From a virus: 37,449 nt of DNA. This document shows, in pieces, positions 26,841 through 37,449 of the stretch (the stretch's first letter is position 1; each line of letters begins with the position of its first letter). The position numbers and the translations under genes were made by a program. Below the pieces are notes generated by a model. That model saw nothing but the letters and a program-made list of their open reading frames with translations, was not told the origin of the DNA and did not search any database. The stretch is from IMG/VR virus record IMGVR_UViG_3300030060_007861, positions 1 to 37,449 of that record, one strand, 5' to 3'.

Positions 26841-28361
26841 ATGTTACATATATTCACAACTGTTACTCAAGAACAAGATGTTAAAACTGGTGATATAGAA
26901 ATCATCGACATTTTGAAATCAATTGAACTACCAGAAGAAAATCTTTATTTAGATGAAGAATGTATAAATTGTCCATTCGATGTTACTAATTTTTTGCCGA
27001 CGTGGCTTGTCGATGAACATAATTCAGAAAATACTCTTTTTGTAAAATTTATTCAGCATTATTTTGACTGGTTGTATTGTACAGATAAATCAAACATTTA
27101 TATGAATAATATATTTGATTTGTTTGACACAAACAACATCACAGATAAAACTAGAAGAACTATTTTAAGAAGCAACATTCCGGGTTTTGATGAAGCGGTT
27201 GCTGGGGCTTCTAGCATTTACTATGGTGAAACTTTAGAAGAACCAGATAAACCAGTTGCATATAAAGTTCTAGGACGTGATCAAAATCAGACTAGGTATC
27301 CGGGATTTGGATGGTTTTGGCCAGTCTACACAGAGCCACCAACACATCTTGTAGATGAAGACGGCAACCAAATTCCATATCATGTACATAATATAGAGTG
27401 GGATTCAGAAGCATCTGGTAATAGCAGTTCATATAATTATCCGGAAGGTGCAGGAGAAGCTGGAGTTTATACTCTTTATATGCCTAGCATCACAGAAGTA
27501 GTTCATGCATTCACAGATATTTTAGATTTCAATGGTGATGGAATCATAGATGGAGCTGATCGAGGGCAATTTTTAGTTGCCTGGGGTGGTGATGATCCTA
27601 GATGTGATATAAATGGCGACGGAATAGTCGATGATGCGGATCAAGTCTTATTTAATAAACGTTTGAACGAGACTTTTGGATATCCTACATGGTATCCAAC
27701 AATTAATAACGATCAAGTGTATGCGATAAGTGATACAAAAATTAAGCAGTTACTAAAAAATATAAAACATAACATATATCAAAGAAAAACAACAAAAGAG
27801 TCTATTCAATACTTGTTCGAAACACTATTTGGCAATCAAGTAACAGTGGGAATAGTAGAATCAAACGGCAATATAGACATATCGATAAATGGATCGCCAA
27901 GATTCACTAATGATTTTAGAAATTTTTGTAAAAGAATATACGAAGAACTACTACACCCAATTGGTATGAGTTATACTTTATTGTTGAACAGCAATCCAAT
28001 TGTACTTAGATCTCAGAGACAAGACGATAGAGACGAAGAAGATAGAACAAATTATCAATACGGACCGGTACTTGCAGGAGCTACCCTTACTGCATATGAG
28101 TTTCCTCTTCTTGGAAATTATTATGTGTACCACTCCGACGATGTTTCGACTATAGCTCCAGTAACTGGATGTGAAGACTCTACACCACCAGTGAGAGGTA
28201 TTACTACAAATGATGCAAATATGCCTACATTCACACACCCAAACTGGTATTATGGTGTGAGTGGTGGTACAAGTTTTGGTAATATAAATATATCTAGTAT
28301 GATGATGATACCATTTGAAGATAACCCAAACATAGGCATCACTTCATGTGCCAATTTATGA
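26841..28361 (+). CDS. Baseplate wedge protein in gp7 position with dockerin-like module (506 aa)
   Basis: N-terminal part: FLPTWLVDEHNSENTLFVKF and IQHYFDWLYC. C-terminal part: IKQLLKNIKHNIYQRKTTKE, SIQYLFETLFG and HPIGMSYTLLLN, the kind of tail-protein block that sits after gp6 in marine T4-like phages. Residues 229-270 carry two calcium-loop motifs, D-F-N-G-D-G-I-I-D-G-A-D and D-I-N-G-D-G-I-V-D-D-A-D, separated as in type I dockerins. Such loops bind calcium, and dockerins bind cohesins. T4 gp7 is much longer (1032), so identity with gp7 rests on position. Confidence 0.6.
   Translation: MLHIFTTVTQEQDVKTGDIEIIDILKSIELPEENLYLDEECINCPFDVTNFLPTWLVDEHNSENTLFVKFIQHYFDWLYCTDKSNIYMNNIFDLFDTNNITDKTRRTILRSNIPGFDEAVAGASSIYYGETLEEPDKPVAYKVLGRDQNQTRYPGFGWFWPVYTEPPTHLVDEDGNQIPYHVHNIEWDSEASGNSSSYNYPEGAGEAGVYTLYMPSITEVVHAFTDILDFNGDGIIDGADRGQFLVAWGGDDPRCDINGDGIVDDADQVLFNKRLNETFGYPTWYPTINNDQVYAISDTKIKQLLKNIKHNIYQRKTTKESIQYLFETLFGNQVTVGIVESNGNIDISINGSPRFTNDFRNFCKRIYEELLHPIGMSYTLLLNSNPIVLRSQRQDDRDEEDRTNYQYGPVLAGATLTAYEFPLLGNYYVYHSDDVSTIAPVTGCEDSTPPVRGITTNDANMPTFTHPNWYYGVSGGTSFGNINISSMMMIPFEDNPNIGITSCANL
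28283..28290 (+). promoter_or_regulatory. Intragenic late-promoter match TATAAATA upstream of gp8
   Basis: Exact consensus in the 3' end of the previous gene, 84 bases before ATG 28374. It may be functional or by chance. Confidence 0.3.
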
Positions 28362-28373
28362 TAAGGAATTAAT

Positions 28374-29783
28374 ATGCCCAAAGTAAATGTAAATTCAATT
28401 AATTCTTCCATATCATATGCAGAAACTATAGCAGACAAAGTTGCAAATGATGAATTAATATATTCATTTTTTCTAGGAAATGTATCTACACCTCAAGCAT
28501 CTTCTGCTAGTGAAAAAAGAAGACAAGATGTGTATAAAGATGCATCTTTTTTTAAGAAATTACCTAATACTGCAATGGATGTTGTTGTAGAGAAGAATAA
28601 TTTCGAGCAAAAGTCTTTTAATACATGGAATGCTGTTTCTGGTACACTAGATAATTTCTATTGTTATCATAATGGAAACGTATACCTTATTGTAGGAAAT
28701 AATGAGAATAATACTGTACAGGAAGATGGTAAAGTTGTGGCTTCTACTTTAGCACCACCTACACACACATACGGTATTCAAAAAAATGCAGGTTATGAAT
28801 ATTTATTTTTGTTCTCGACACTAGCTCAAGATACAGTTGCACTAAGTAGTGATTTGTGGATTCCCGTTCCAAAAGCAAGTGGTTATCTTTCGTATTTTTC
28901 AGGAAGTCTTTTGCAGAAAAAAATAGATGTCAATGCAGTTTCACCCATAAACTTTACTTATGATAATCCTGAAATACCCATCGTATCTGATACAGGCTCC
29001 GGTGCTACAATAACTCTTGTGACAACACCAACAACAAAAGCAGGAACAACTAAGGGTAATAGAAAATTTAAAATTATTGGAATACAGGCATCACCGGGTT
29101 CTGATTATATAGACTTCGATTTAGAAGCAAGTTTGACAAGTGCTTTACCAAACGAAAGTTCAGCAAATATTACCATAATAGCAAATGCAATAACAATCGG
29201 ATTCTCTTCTGTGGAATTGACTGCAAGGAAAATCCTACAAACAAATCATACGTTAATAACTGCCGCAATAACTTCAACTGAAATAAAAGGTGTTACGGAT
29301 CAAACTGAGTTTTTTGGTCATGGATTAATTGAAGGACTTGAGAAAGAAGACGGATCTCCACTATTCACAAAATCAACAGCTACTGCTGATGAAATAAAAT
29401 TAAATAATATAAAATTAACAACTTCAACAGCTTCAATATCCGGCGATTCTAGTACTTCAATTGGACTGGTTAGTTCAAAGGTTTCAATTACTTCTGGTTC
29501 AACCAGCAAGCAGATCTCAAAGCTTGCTTCTAGTAAAGTTGTTTCTGGAACTATTAAAACTGAAGTACAGGTGAGTAAAAATCCATATGCAGTAAATGAT
29601 CAAATTCAGTCTGGTTCGGGTGGTATATTTATCATTACTGCTGTGGATAAACCCGAAGCAAAAGAGGGAACTGGTACTGTTATAAATATAGCAGACACTA
29701 ATTATAGTATTTCGGGTGACGGATCGCCTGGTGATACTTTTCCGAAAACCTTTGTTACGCAATACCTAAATAGATACAACTAA
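28374..29783 (+). CDS. 8: gp8-like baseplate wedge protein (469 aa)
   Basis: AAGGA ribosome site. Blocks FFLGNVSTPQASSASEKRRQ, NFYCYHNGNVYLIVGNNENN and GYEYLFLFSTLAQDT followed by DLWIPVPKA resemble T4 gp8 (GYVWEYLFEIP and IVVPWP). The second half is a strand-rich Ser/Thr/Ile expansion that makes it longer than T4 gp8 (334). gp8 is part of the wedge with gp7, gp10 and gp53. The position right after the gp7-position gene agrees. Confidence 0.7.
   Translation: MPKVNVNSINSSISYAETIADKVANDELIYSFFLGNVSTPQASSASEKRRQDVYKDASFFKKLPNTAMDVVVEKNNFEQKSFNTWNAVSGTLDNFYCYHNGNVYLIVGNNENNTVQEDGKVVASTLAPPTHTYGIQKNAGYEYLFLFSTLAQDTVALSSDLWIPVPKASGYLSYFSGSLLQKKIDVNAVSPINFTYDNPEIPIVSDTGSGATITLVTTPTTKAGTTKGNRKFKIIGIQASPGSDYIDFDLEASLTSALPNESSANITIIANAITIGFSSVELTARKILQTNHTLITAAITSTEIKGVTDQTEFFGHGLIEGLEKEDGSPLFTKSTATADEIKLNNIKLTTSTASISGDSSTSIGLVSSKVSITSGSTSKQISKLASSKVVSGTIKTEVQVSKNPYAVNDQIQSGSGGIFIITAVDKPEAKEGTGTVINIADTNYSISGDGSPGDTFPKTFVTQYLNRYN
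29681..29688 (+). promoter_or_regulatory. Intragenic late-promoter match TATAAATA upstream of the fibre gene
   Basis: Exact consensus inside the end of gp8, 106 bases before ATG 29794. Confidence 0.3.
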
Positions 29784-29793
29784 AGGAATATAA

Positions 29794-31671
29794 ATGGGCG
29801 TTGAAGACAACTATTATCAAATACCTGGCTTAACTGCTACTTCAACTTTCTATGAGTGGGTAACAAAAGAAAATACCGACATCATACCAAAGTTGAATAA
29901 AGTAACTATTTACGGTGCAAGTGCCGGAGATGGCAATATTGGAATTACCATTGGATCTACCGGTAACTCATATGATGCTGGTGATCTAATTGTTAGTCTA
30001 AACCCAACCATTAGTGGTATCACCATATCTGGTGATTTACGTGTTAGTGGAAGTTTATTCCACGGAGGAAACTCTGCAGATAATCCATTCGTAAGCACCA
30101 TTACCAGAATTATGACGGGAACTGGAGTTACGGCAAGTGATATATTTACGGTTGGTGATGTAGTTAGGGGTGTTAGTGTAGGATTCCCAAATGAACGTGG
30201 AGGTATCACGTTTGCAATTGCAGATAAAGAGGAAAACTCAAAAACAACACTAGGTGTCGTTAAAGAAACTGCAGTAACCTACGTTGATGTTGTAACAGAA
30301 GGATTCATAAACGGTCTTAGTGGATTAACTCAAGGGGGTCTTTTTTATGTTAGTGCTACAGGACCTGGTACTTTTGTTACAAATAAAACTACAACCGTTG
30401 GTCAGGTTGTACAGCCACTTATCGTAGGTATGGGTATTTCGTCCGGAATAGTTCTAAATCAATTAGGAACAGTTGTTGCAGATGTTGGGATAACTGGTCC
30501 TGCTGGAGCAACTGCACAACCTACAGATCCGATATTTGTCTCCAGAAATCAAATGATAAATGGCAACTATGACGTATGGCAAAGAGGAACTGTATTTGCC
30601 GGTGTAACCGGAACTAATAGATATCTTGCAGATAGATGGGTACACTTTACCGATCCTCTGTCAATATCTTCTGGTGGTGCTCCAAGATACAGTGCTTCTC
30701 AGTTTATATTTGATGCAGGACAACAAGATGTTGCAGGAGATCCTGTTTACTACTTAGGAGTCACTTTTGAACATGGTGGTTCTGGTACTACCGGATTCCA
30801 CTCCAGTGGTGACTCAGGTGTTTCTGGGTATTTCATGGGAATTGAAAATAGACTAGAAAATCCAGAAAGATTCTTGGGTGAAACTATACGAATTGATGGT
30901 TACATTAAGGGAAGTACCGGATGTACTTTAGATTTCTATCTAAGAAGATCTCATGACGGAACCACATATGATATTGAAGAAGTGGGAAGTTCTCATCTCA
31001 TAACATCTGCATGGCAAGCTTTTGGATCTGATCATATTGTTGGTGCATTAGGAAAAACCGCGTCACTAAATGCAACAGAAGGTTATGTTGCAATAGGAGT
31101 TAAGATAACTGCACTTCCAACTGGTAATAGTATTGATCTTGCAAATTTCAGAGTGTTTTCTGCACAGGGAGCAACCTTAGTAGGAACCCCTTTCAGAGAA
31201 AAAACAGATCCAGAAGAAGAGAGATTGAAATGCTCAAGGTTCTATCAAAGAACATACGCCTTAGATGAAAGTGACGGAGACGTAACAACGTTCACTTTCT
31301 TTGAGCCAAACTTCAGTCCTATCAGACTTAATGTTTCTCCAACTCCAGGAATTACATCTGGTATAGCAACACAGTCTGAGAATTATTATAGATTCCCAGT
31401 CGAAATGATAAAAGCACCAAAAACTTTGGTATTTTACTCACCTCAGAGTGGAGTTTCTGGTGATGCTTACAATAGAACAGCTAGACTGGATATGAGACTC
31501 AGCAGCGGAACACAAGGTTTTATGGGACAGCAACGAGTGCATATAGCAGGTGCTCCGACTATAAGTACGACATTAAAAGCCAAGGGTGTGATATTTAATA
31601 TTCTTTCCGGTGCGGTTGTACTAGATGAGATTTACATAAACTATGTTGCAGATTCTGATTTTTCACTTTAA
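29794..31671 (+). CDS. Fibre or receptor-binding protein (625 aa)
   Basis: AAAGGAATATAA precedes the ATG. The N-terminus (residues 1-60) would attach to the baseplate or wedge. The middle has beta-rich fibre repeats (TISGDLRVSGSLFHGGNSAD), then a short collagen-like GPAGATA turn. The C-terminal half, from NQMINGNYDVWQRGTVF with YLADRWV onward, looks like a carbohydrate-binding, jelly-roll-type domain used by tail fibres. Host recognition is likely. In T4 this slot holds gp9-gp12 and wac. Confidence 0.7.
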   Translation: MGVEDNYYQIPGLTATSTFYEWVTKENTDIIPKLNKVTIYGASAGDGNIGITIGSTGNSYDAGDLIVSLNPTISGITISGDLRVSGSLFHGGNSADNPFVSTITRIMTGTGVTASDIFTVGDVVRGVSVGFPNERGGITFAIADKEENSKTTLGVVKETAVTYVDVVTEGFINGLSGLTQGGLFYVSATGPGTFVTNKTTTVGQVVQPLIVGMGISSGIVLNQLGTVVADVGITGPAGATAQPTDPIFVSRNQMINGNYDVWQRGTVFAGVTGTNRYLADRWVHFTDPLSISSGGAPRYSASQFIFDAGQQDVAGDPVYYLGVTFEHGGSGTTGFHSSGDSGVSGYFMGIENRLENPERFLGETIRIDGYIKGSTGCTLDFYLRRSHDGTTYDIEEVGSSHLITSAWQAFGSDHIVGALGKTASLNATEGYVAIGVKITALPTGNSIDLANFRVFSAQGATLVGTPFREKTDPEEERLKCSRFYQRTYALDESDGDVTTFTFFEPNFSPIRLNVSPTPGITSGIATQSENYYRFPVEMIKAPKTLVFYSPQSGVSGDAYNRTARLDMRLSSGTQGFMGQQRVHIAGAPTISTTLKAKGVIFNILSGAVVLDEIYINYVADSDFSL

Positions 31672-31685
31672 TATGGAGATATAAT

Positions 31686-32180
31686 ATGAACTTCGGTAAT
31701 ACTTTTACAAAGGTTGCTTCCTTTGCAAAGGCAGTGGCTTCTCGTGGAATTACTAACAAAAAAACAGACGTGTTTACTAAGAAATTGAGAGTTATTAGTT
31801 GCTTTGGTGATTCTTGTATTTCTGGTGAATTGCCTCCATGTGAACATTTAAAAAATAGTAAAACTCAAGGTAAATTTTACTGCGGTGGGTGTGGTTGTGG
31901 AGATAGGAAAGCAACTTGGTTGGTTTCGGATGATAAAGAATACAGTAAGTTAGATTATCCAAACTTAAGTTGTCCTCTGAAAATGCCTGGATTTACTGAT
32001 TATGAAATTAGTTCAGCCGAAGAATCAATATCACCAATAACTCGCAGGTATTACATCGAACAATTGGATGACAACCATATTGATAAAATTCCAGTTTCTG
32101 ACAATGAAATTCCAGAACATATAAAGAAAAAACTAGAAAAATCACTAGAAAATAATAAAAGTAAACCTGAGAATGATTGA
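31686..32180 (+). CDS. Cys-rich small protein before the neck genes (164 aa)
   Basis: TATGGAG ribosome site. Cys cluster: ISCFGDSC, PPCEHLKNSKTQGKFYC, GGCGCGDRK and later LSCPLKMPGF. This could be a zinc or iron-sulfur site. The N-terminus is basic and amphipathic (FTKVASFAKAVASRG); the C-terminus is charged and helical. I recognise the GKFYCGGCGCGD-type core as recurring in marine phages, but no function. It lies between the fibre and gp13, so it may be a virion or assembly factor. Confidence 0.65.
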   Translation: MNFGNTFTKVASFAKAVASRGITNKKTDVFTKKLRVISCFGDSCISGELPPCEHLKNSKTQGKFYCGGCGCGDRKATWLVSDDKEYSKLDYPNLSCPLKMPGFTDYEISSAEESISPITRRYYIEQLDDNHIDKIPVSDNEIPEHIKKKLEKSLENNKSKPEND

Positions 32181-32182
32181 GC

Positions 32183-32190
32183 CATAAATA
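32183..32190 (+). promoter_or_regulatory. T4-type late promoter CATAAATA before gp13
   Basis: One mismatch to consensus, followed by CTATT, with GGAGG downstream and ATG at 32206. Confidence 0.6.
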
Positions 32191-32205
32191 CTATTGGAGG
32201 TATAC

Positions 32206-33009
32206 ATGGCTACTCCTAATTCAAAAGAAAGTTTAATTAATTACTGCTTCAATCGTCTTGGTGCTCCTGTAATTGAAATAAACGTCGATTATACTCAGGC
32301 AGAAGATAGGGTAGATGACGCACTTCAATTCTTTTCAGAAAGACACTTTGATGGAGTTGAGCGTGCTTATTTTGCACATCAGATAACTGATACTGATAAG
32401 ACTAATCAATTTATCGACACAGATGCTCTGGGTCCTATAAATGGACCAACAGGAGATGCTCCTACTGGACAGGACATATTAAGTGTCGTTAAAGTTTTTC
32501 AGTTTGGTGCATTTTCAAATACCAATATGTTTGACATCAGATATCAACTTGCACTGTCTGATTACTTTGGTATCAACAGAGGACTAAATGCTGCAATTTC
32601 AAACGGTCTCTCTGGATATGATTCCACTAAAAGATACATCAATCTAATAGAAGATCTTTTCCAACCAGAGAAAGCAGTTAGATTTAGTAAAGTGACTAAC
32701 AGATTACATCTGGATACAAAATGGAGTGAATTACAGGTAGGAGATTATTTAATAATAGAATCCTACGTTTCATTAAATCCTGATATATTTGTAGAAATCT
32801 ATAACGATAGGTTACTTAAAAAGTATACTACCGCATTGATAAAAAGACAATGGGGTTCTAATCTAGCTAAGTATGACGGTGTTCAAATGCCTGGTGGAGT
32901 TGTTCTTCGAGGAGGACAAATAGCGGCAGAGGCACAATCCGAAATAGATAGAATAGAAATGGAAGTATTAACTCAATACGAACTTCCCGTTGATTTCATG
33001 ACAGGATAA
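32206..33009 (+). CDS. 13: gp13 neck protein (267 aa)
   Basis: ATG 32206 with GGAGG 6 bases upstream; an in-frame TTG in the ribosome site is rejected. MATPNSKESLINYCFNRLGA, PVIEINVDYTQAEDRVDDAL with QFFSERHFDG, and the C-terminal TQYELPVDFMTG match gp13. gp13 with gp14 forms the neck that closes the filled head and joins the tail. T4 length 309. Followed by gp14 after 4 bases. Confidence 0.93.
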   Translation: MATPNSKESLINYCFNRLGAPVIEINVDYTQAEDRVDDALQFFSERHFDGVERAYFAHQITDTDKTNQFIDTDALGPINGPTGDAPTGQDILSVVKVFQFGAFSNTNMFDIRYQLALSDYFGINRGLNAAISNGLSGYDSTKRYINLIEDLFQPEKAVRFSKVTNRLHLDTKWSELQVGDYLIIESYVSLNPDIFVEIYNDRLLKKYTTALIKRQWGSNLAKYDGVQMPGGVVLRGGQIAAEAQSEIDRIEMEVLTQYELPVDFMTG

Positions 33010-33013
33010 TTCA

Positions 33014-33949
33014 ATGGCAAAGAACCCATATTTCTTAGATAGTACGAGCGAACAAAGACTCGTAGAAGATTTAACAGCAGAAACCATAAGATCTATGGGT
33101 AGGGATGTCTATTACATTCCTAGACAATTAGTAAATAAAGACCTATTATTTGGTGAAGATACTATATCCAAATTCAAAGGATCTTATAAAATTGAAATGT
33201 ACATCAACAGTGTTAATGGATTTGAGGGACAGGGTGATCTCATTTCTAAATTTGGTATTGAAATTAAGGATAGAGTAGAACTAGTTGTTTCTACAAAAAG
33301 ATTTACTGAGTTGGTGGGTAAATTGGAGGCTGATGTTCAGAGACCAAGAGAAGGTGATTTGGTTTATTTTCCATTGAGTGATACATTTTTTGAAATAAAT
33401 TTCGTAGAACATGAAAACCCATTCTACCCTTTAGGTAAAAGATATACATTTGTTCTTTCCTGTGAGGCATTTACTTACTCACACGAAGACTTCGATACAA
33501 ACCAAGACTTTATAGATGACATAGAGACTGACAATTCCACTACAGGTTACGAACTGTACATGAGTGCTGGTCTAACTCAAGACTTCATTCCCGGTGAACT
33601 TGTATATCAAATATCAGGAGATACTGATAGTTCATCTACTGATCATGTTCTTTCAGATGCAACTTCAACTGGTAGAGTTTATGAATGGGATGGATTATAT
33701 GATAAGGTCCTCCTTTTGGGAGATGTTACAGGAACTCTTAATACTACAGCCGGTCAATACATAGTTGGTGCGAGTAGTGATATTAGAGTATTAATTGGAA
33801 CCACTGCCGGTAGATCTAATCTTGTATTACCCATCAGTCCAAAAACAAATACAGGTCTTTTTGATAACATAGAAATAGAAAGACTAGAGCAAACAGAAAA
33901 TATCTTTGATTTTACAGACAGGGATCCATTTTCAGAGGGTAAATACTAA
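33014..33949 (+). CDS. 14: gp14 neck protein (311 aa)
   Basis: MAKNPYFLDSTSEQRLVEDL, IRSMGRDVYYIPRQLVNKD, INSVNGFEGQGDLISKFG and LVYFPLSDTFFEINFVEHEN are clear gp14 blocks. The C-terminal third has an extra strand-rich segment that makes it longer than T4 gp14 (256). Its stop overlaps gp15 by one base (TAATG). Confidence 0.93.
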   Translation: MAKNPYFLDSTSEQRLVEDLTAETIRSMGRDVYYIPRQLVNKDLLFGEDTISKFKGSYKIEMYINSVNGFEGQGDLISKFGIEIKDRVELVVSTKRFTELVGKLEADVQRPREGDLVYFPLSDTFFEINFVEHENPFYPLGKRYTFVLSCEAFTYSHEDFDTNQDFIDDIETDNSTTGYELYMSAGLTQDFIPGELVYQISGDTDSSSTDHVLSDATSTGRVYEWDGLYDKVLLLGDVTGTLNTTAGQYIVGASSDIRVLIGTTAGRSNLVLPISPKTNTGLFDNIEIERLEQTENIFDFTDRDPFSEGKY

Positions 33950-34702
33950 TGTTTAATTTTTACGATAACGAATCCCTAAGAAAATTAGTAATTGCATTTG
34001 GTTCACTATTTAATGAAATATATGTTTCCAGAACGAATTCGAGTGATGTAGAATCTCAGCGATTGCGAGTTCCTTTAACTTATGGATCAAAAGAAAAATT
34101 CATAAGAAAATTAGATGAACAAAGTGGTATAAGCGATAAGTCAAAAGTAGAAGTGACATTACCTAGACTTTCTTTTGAGATGTCGTCTATTGATTATGAT
34201 CCAAGTAGACATTTAAATAAATTAAACAAAAGAGTTAGTAGAGTACCGGGTAGTGATTCTTCTATTGCATTCCAAGAAGTTCCATACAATATTTCATTTT
34301 CTTTATTTGCATTTAGTAGAACTATGGATGATAATTTACAAATATTAGAACAAATTGTTCCTCAGTTTGCTCCAGAATTTATAGTGTCACTAAACTTAAA
34401 TAAAATTGATACTAAGTTAGATGTTCCTATTACATTGAGTAATGTTGCTCTTCAAGAACAATACGAAGGTAATTTTCTAGACAGGAGAGTGATCGCATCT
34501 AGTTTTAACTTTGTTTGTAAATCTAGATTGTACTCCGAAATTAAAGACAGTACAGGATCAAATCCGGTTCAAGTTATCACTGGAGTTTCTCTTGACCTGG
34601 GTCTAGAAGCAGAAACACCAACAGGAAGTAACGCAGTATTGTCAGTTTTGGGTGCAACCGGAGACACCGCTGTTTTAACCGGATTTACTGCAGGAGGTTA
34701 TT

Positions 34703-34722
<20 letters not shown>
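33949..34722 (+). CDS. 15: gp15 tail completion/sheath stabiliser (257 aa)
   Basis: MFNFYDNESLRKLVIAFGSL, RVPLTYGSKEKFIRKL, VTLPRLSFEMSSIDYDPSRH and VPYNISFSLFAFSRTMDDNL are characteristic of gp15. It caps the sheath and tube so the tail can bind the neck. T4 gp15 is 272 aa. The last 20 bases overlap the start of gp16. Confidence 0.95.
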
Positions 34723-36794
<2,072 letters not shown>

Positions 36795-36801
36795 TCAAAA
36801 T

Positions 36802-36809
36802 CCTAAATA
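36802..36809 (+). promoter_or_regulatory. Possible late promoter variant CCTAAATA before the sheath-like gene
   Basis: Two mismatches to the T4 late consensus; 30 bases before ATG 36840, in the only gap of this part of the operon. CTAGGAGA is the ribosome site. Confidence 0.45.
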
Positions 36810-36839
36810 TTATGTGTTACGATATTCTAGGAGAGTATA

Positions 36840-37449
36840 ATGCCATTACCATCAGTCACAGTCAACATTAGTGATGACTCATTCCTCATACAAGACAGTG
36901 AGTCAATATCTGAAAATTTTCTTGCCGGATTTATTCTAGAAAACCTAGAACTAATTAATGCATTAGGAACCACCACAGATATAGCCAATCAATATTTTGA
37001 AACTGATTCTAGTGATTTATACGAAAGACTTTCTAGTCCAATTGGTAATGGTGCTGGAGTATCTTTTGCTGGATTTGGAGGTTCTGCAGGAACTTCCGGT
37101 GCTCTGTATCCATCAGTACTTGAAGGAGGTACTGGTGTGACTGCAGGGCAGATTAGATGGCCACAGGGTGCAGTTTATCCTTGGTCTGATGATTTTAACA
37201 ATCTATTAGCTGCTGCTGTTTATGGAACTAAAGTGGTCGTTGGAATTTCCGCATCTGCTCCATTTACATCAAGTAATACTCATAGTCTGAACGCCATATT
37301 TGGAACCGGATTATCTGCAGACGAATATATGGATACTATCATGTCAGCCAGAGAAGATGATTGCTTTGCAGTTAGAGGTATAACAGCAGTTGATTCTGGA
37401 GCACCAACAGGAGATGAGTTTGATATATTTGTATATGGAGATAAGTTCA
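36840..37449 (+). CDS. 18: Partial gp18-like tail sheath protein (first 203 aa, runs off the window)
   Basis: TAGGAGAG precedes ATG 36840. The frame stays open to the window end. MPLPSVTVNISDDSFLIQDS, then NFLAGFILENLELINALGTT and DIANQYFETDSSDLYERLSS, resembles the start of contractile sheath proteins (ALxGxF...VNTFG...ADYF). The next 100 residues are Gly/Ser/Ala-rich and strand-like. Position right after gp17 is where T4 carries gp18. The motif match is moderate, so another structural protein is possible. Confidence 0.6.
   Translation, partial: MPLPSVTVNISDDSFLIQDSESISENFLAGFILENLELINALGTTTDIANQYFETDSSDLYERLSSPIGNGAGVSFAGFGGSAGTSGALYPSVLEGGTGVTAGQIRWPQGAVYPWSDDFNNLLAAAVYGTKVVVGISASAPFTSSNTHSLNAIFGTGLSADEYMDTIMSAREDDCFAVRGITAVDSGAPTGDEFDIFVYGDKF

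Overview
The window is a stretch of a large T4-like myovirus genome, AT-rich and organised like marine (cyanophage or pelagiphage type) relatives of T4. The key evidence is a near-complete T4-order morphogenesis block on the right: gp4 | gp48, gp53, gp27-like hub, gp25, gp6, a gp7-position wedge protein, gp8, a fibre protein, gp13, gp14, gp15, gp16, gp17, then the open start of a gp18-like sheath gene. gp32 and a gp33-like protein, T4-type late promoters (TATAAATA and variants) and three tRNA genes support this. All family assignments come from reading the proteins; no database search was run.

Layout. 33-1152: small unknown early-type genes driven by two divergent extended -10 promoters. Both promoters would start transcription on the A of the ATG, giving leaderless mRNAs. 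1222-1662: a direct repeat and a prepilin-like gene. 1685-5657: five genes whose N-termini look like capsid-targeting leaders. Three share MFDKxLLLQHIxNQDxNEQ and two share FxxFLKE with Glu10. All end at an [IL]-x-E site of the kind cut by the T4 gp21 prohead protease. One of the five is a LysM-lysozyme. A sixth such leader is on a nucleotidyltransferase-like gene at 12026. I read this as a set of internal head proteins packaged in the capsid and delivered with the DNA; this is the strongest candidate for an undescribed system here. 5688-6853: an acidic protein and an antisense PD-(D/E)xK nuclease.

6950-12007: short, tightly overlapping accessory genes with tRNA-Ile(UAU)-like, tRNA-Lys(UUU) and tRNA-Arg(UCU) genes, several near-consensus sigma70 promoters with 16-bp spacers, a winged-helix protein, an Sm-like protein, and a terminator hairpin with a late promoter in its loop. 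12013-16831: nucleotidyltransferase, holin-like protein, two fibre-like virion proteins on the minus strand, a gp33-like late co-activator and gp32 with a structured leader.

16833-19167 (minus): a hypothetical protein, a gp26/gp51-like hub assembly protein that appears to need a -1 ribosomal frameshift for its last 66 residues, a tail-tube-like protein and gp4. 19195-37449 (plus): baseplate, fibre, neck, terminase and sheath genes. Odd features of this block are a dockerin-like calcium-binding module in the gp7-position protein, duplicated Cys clusters in a hub-associated protein, and TTG starts at overlapping gene junctions.
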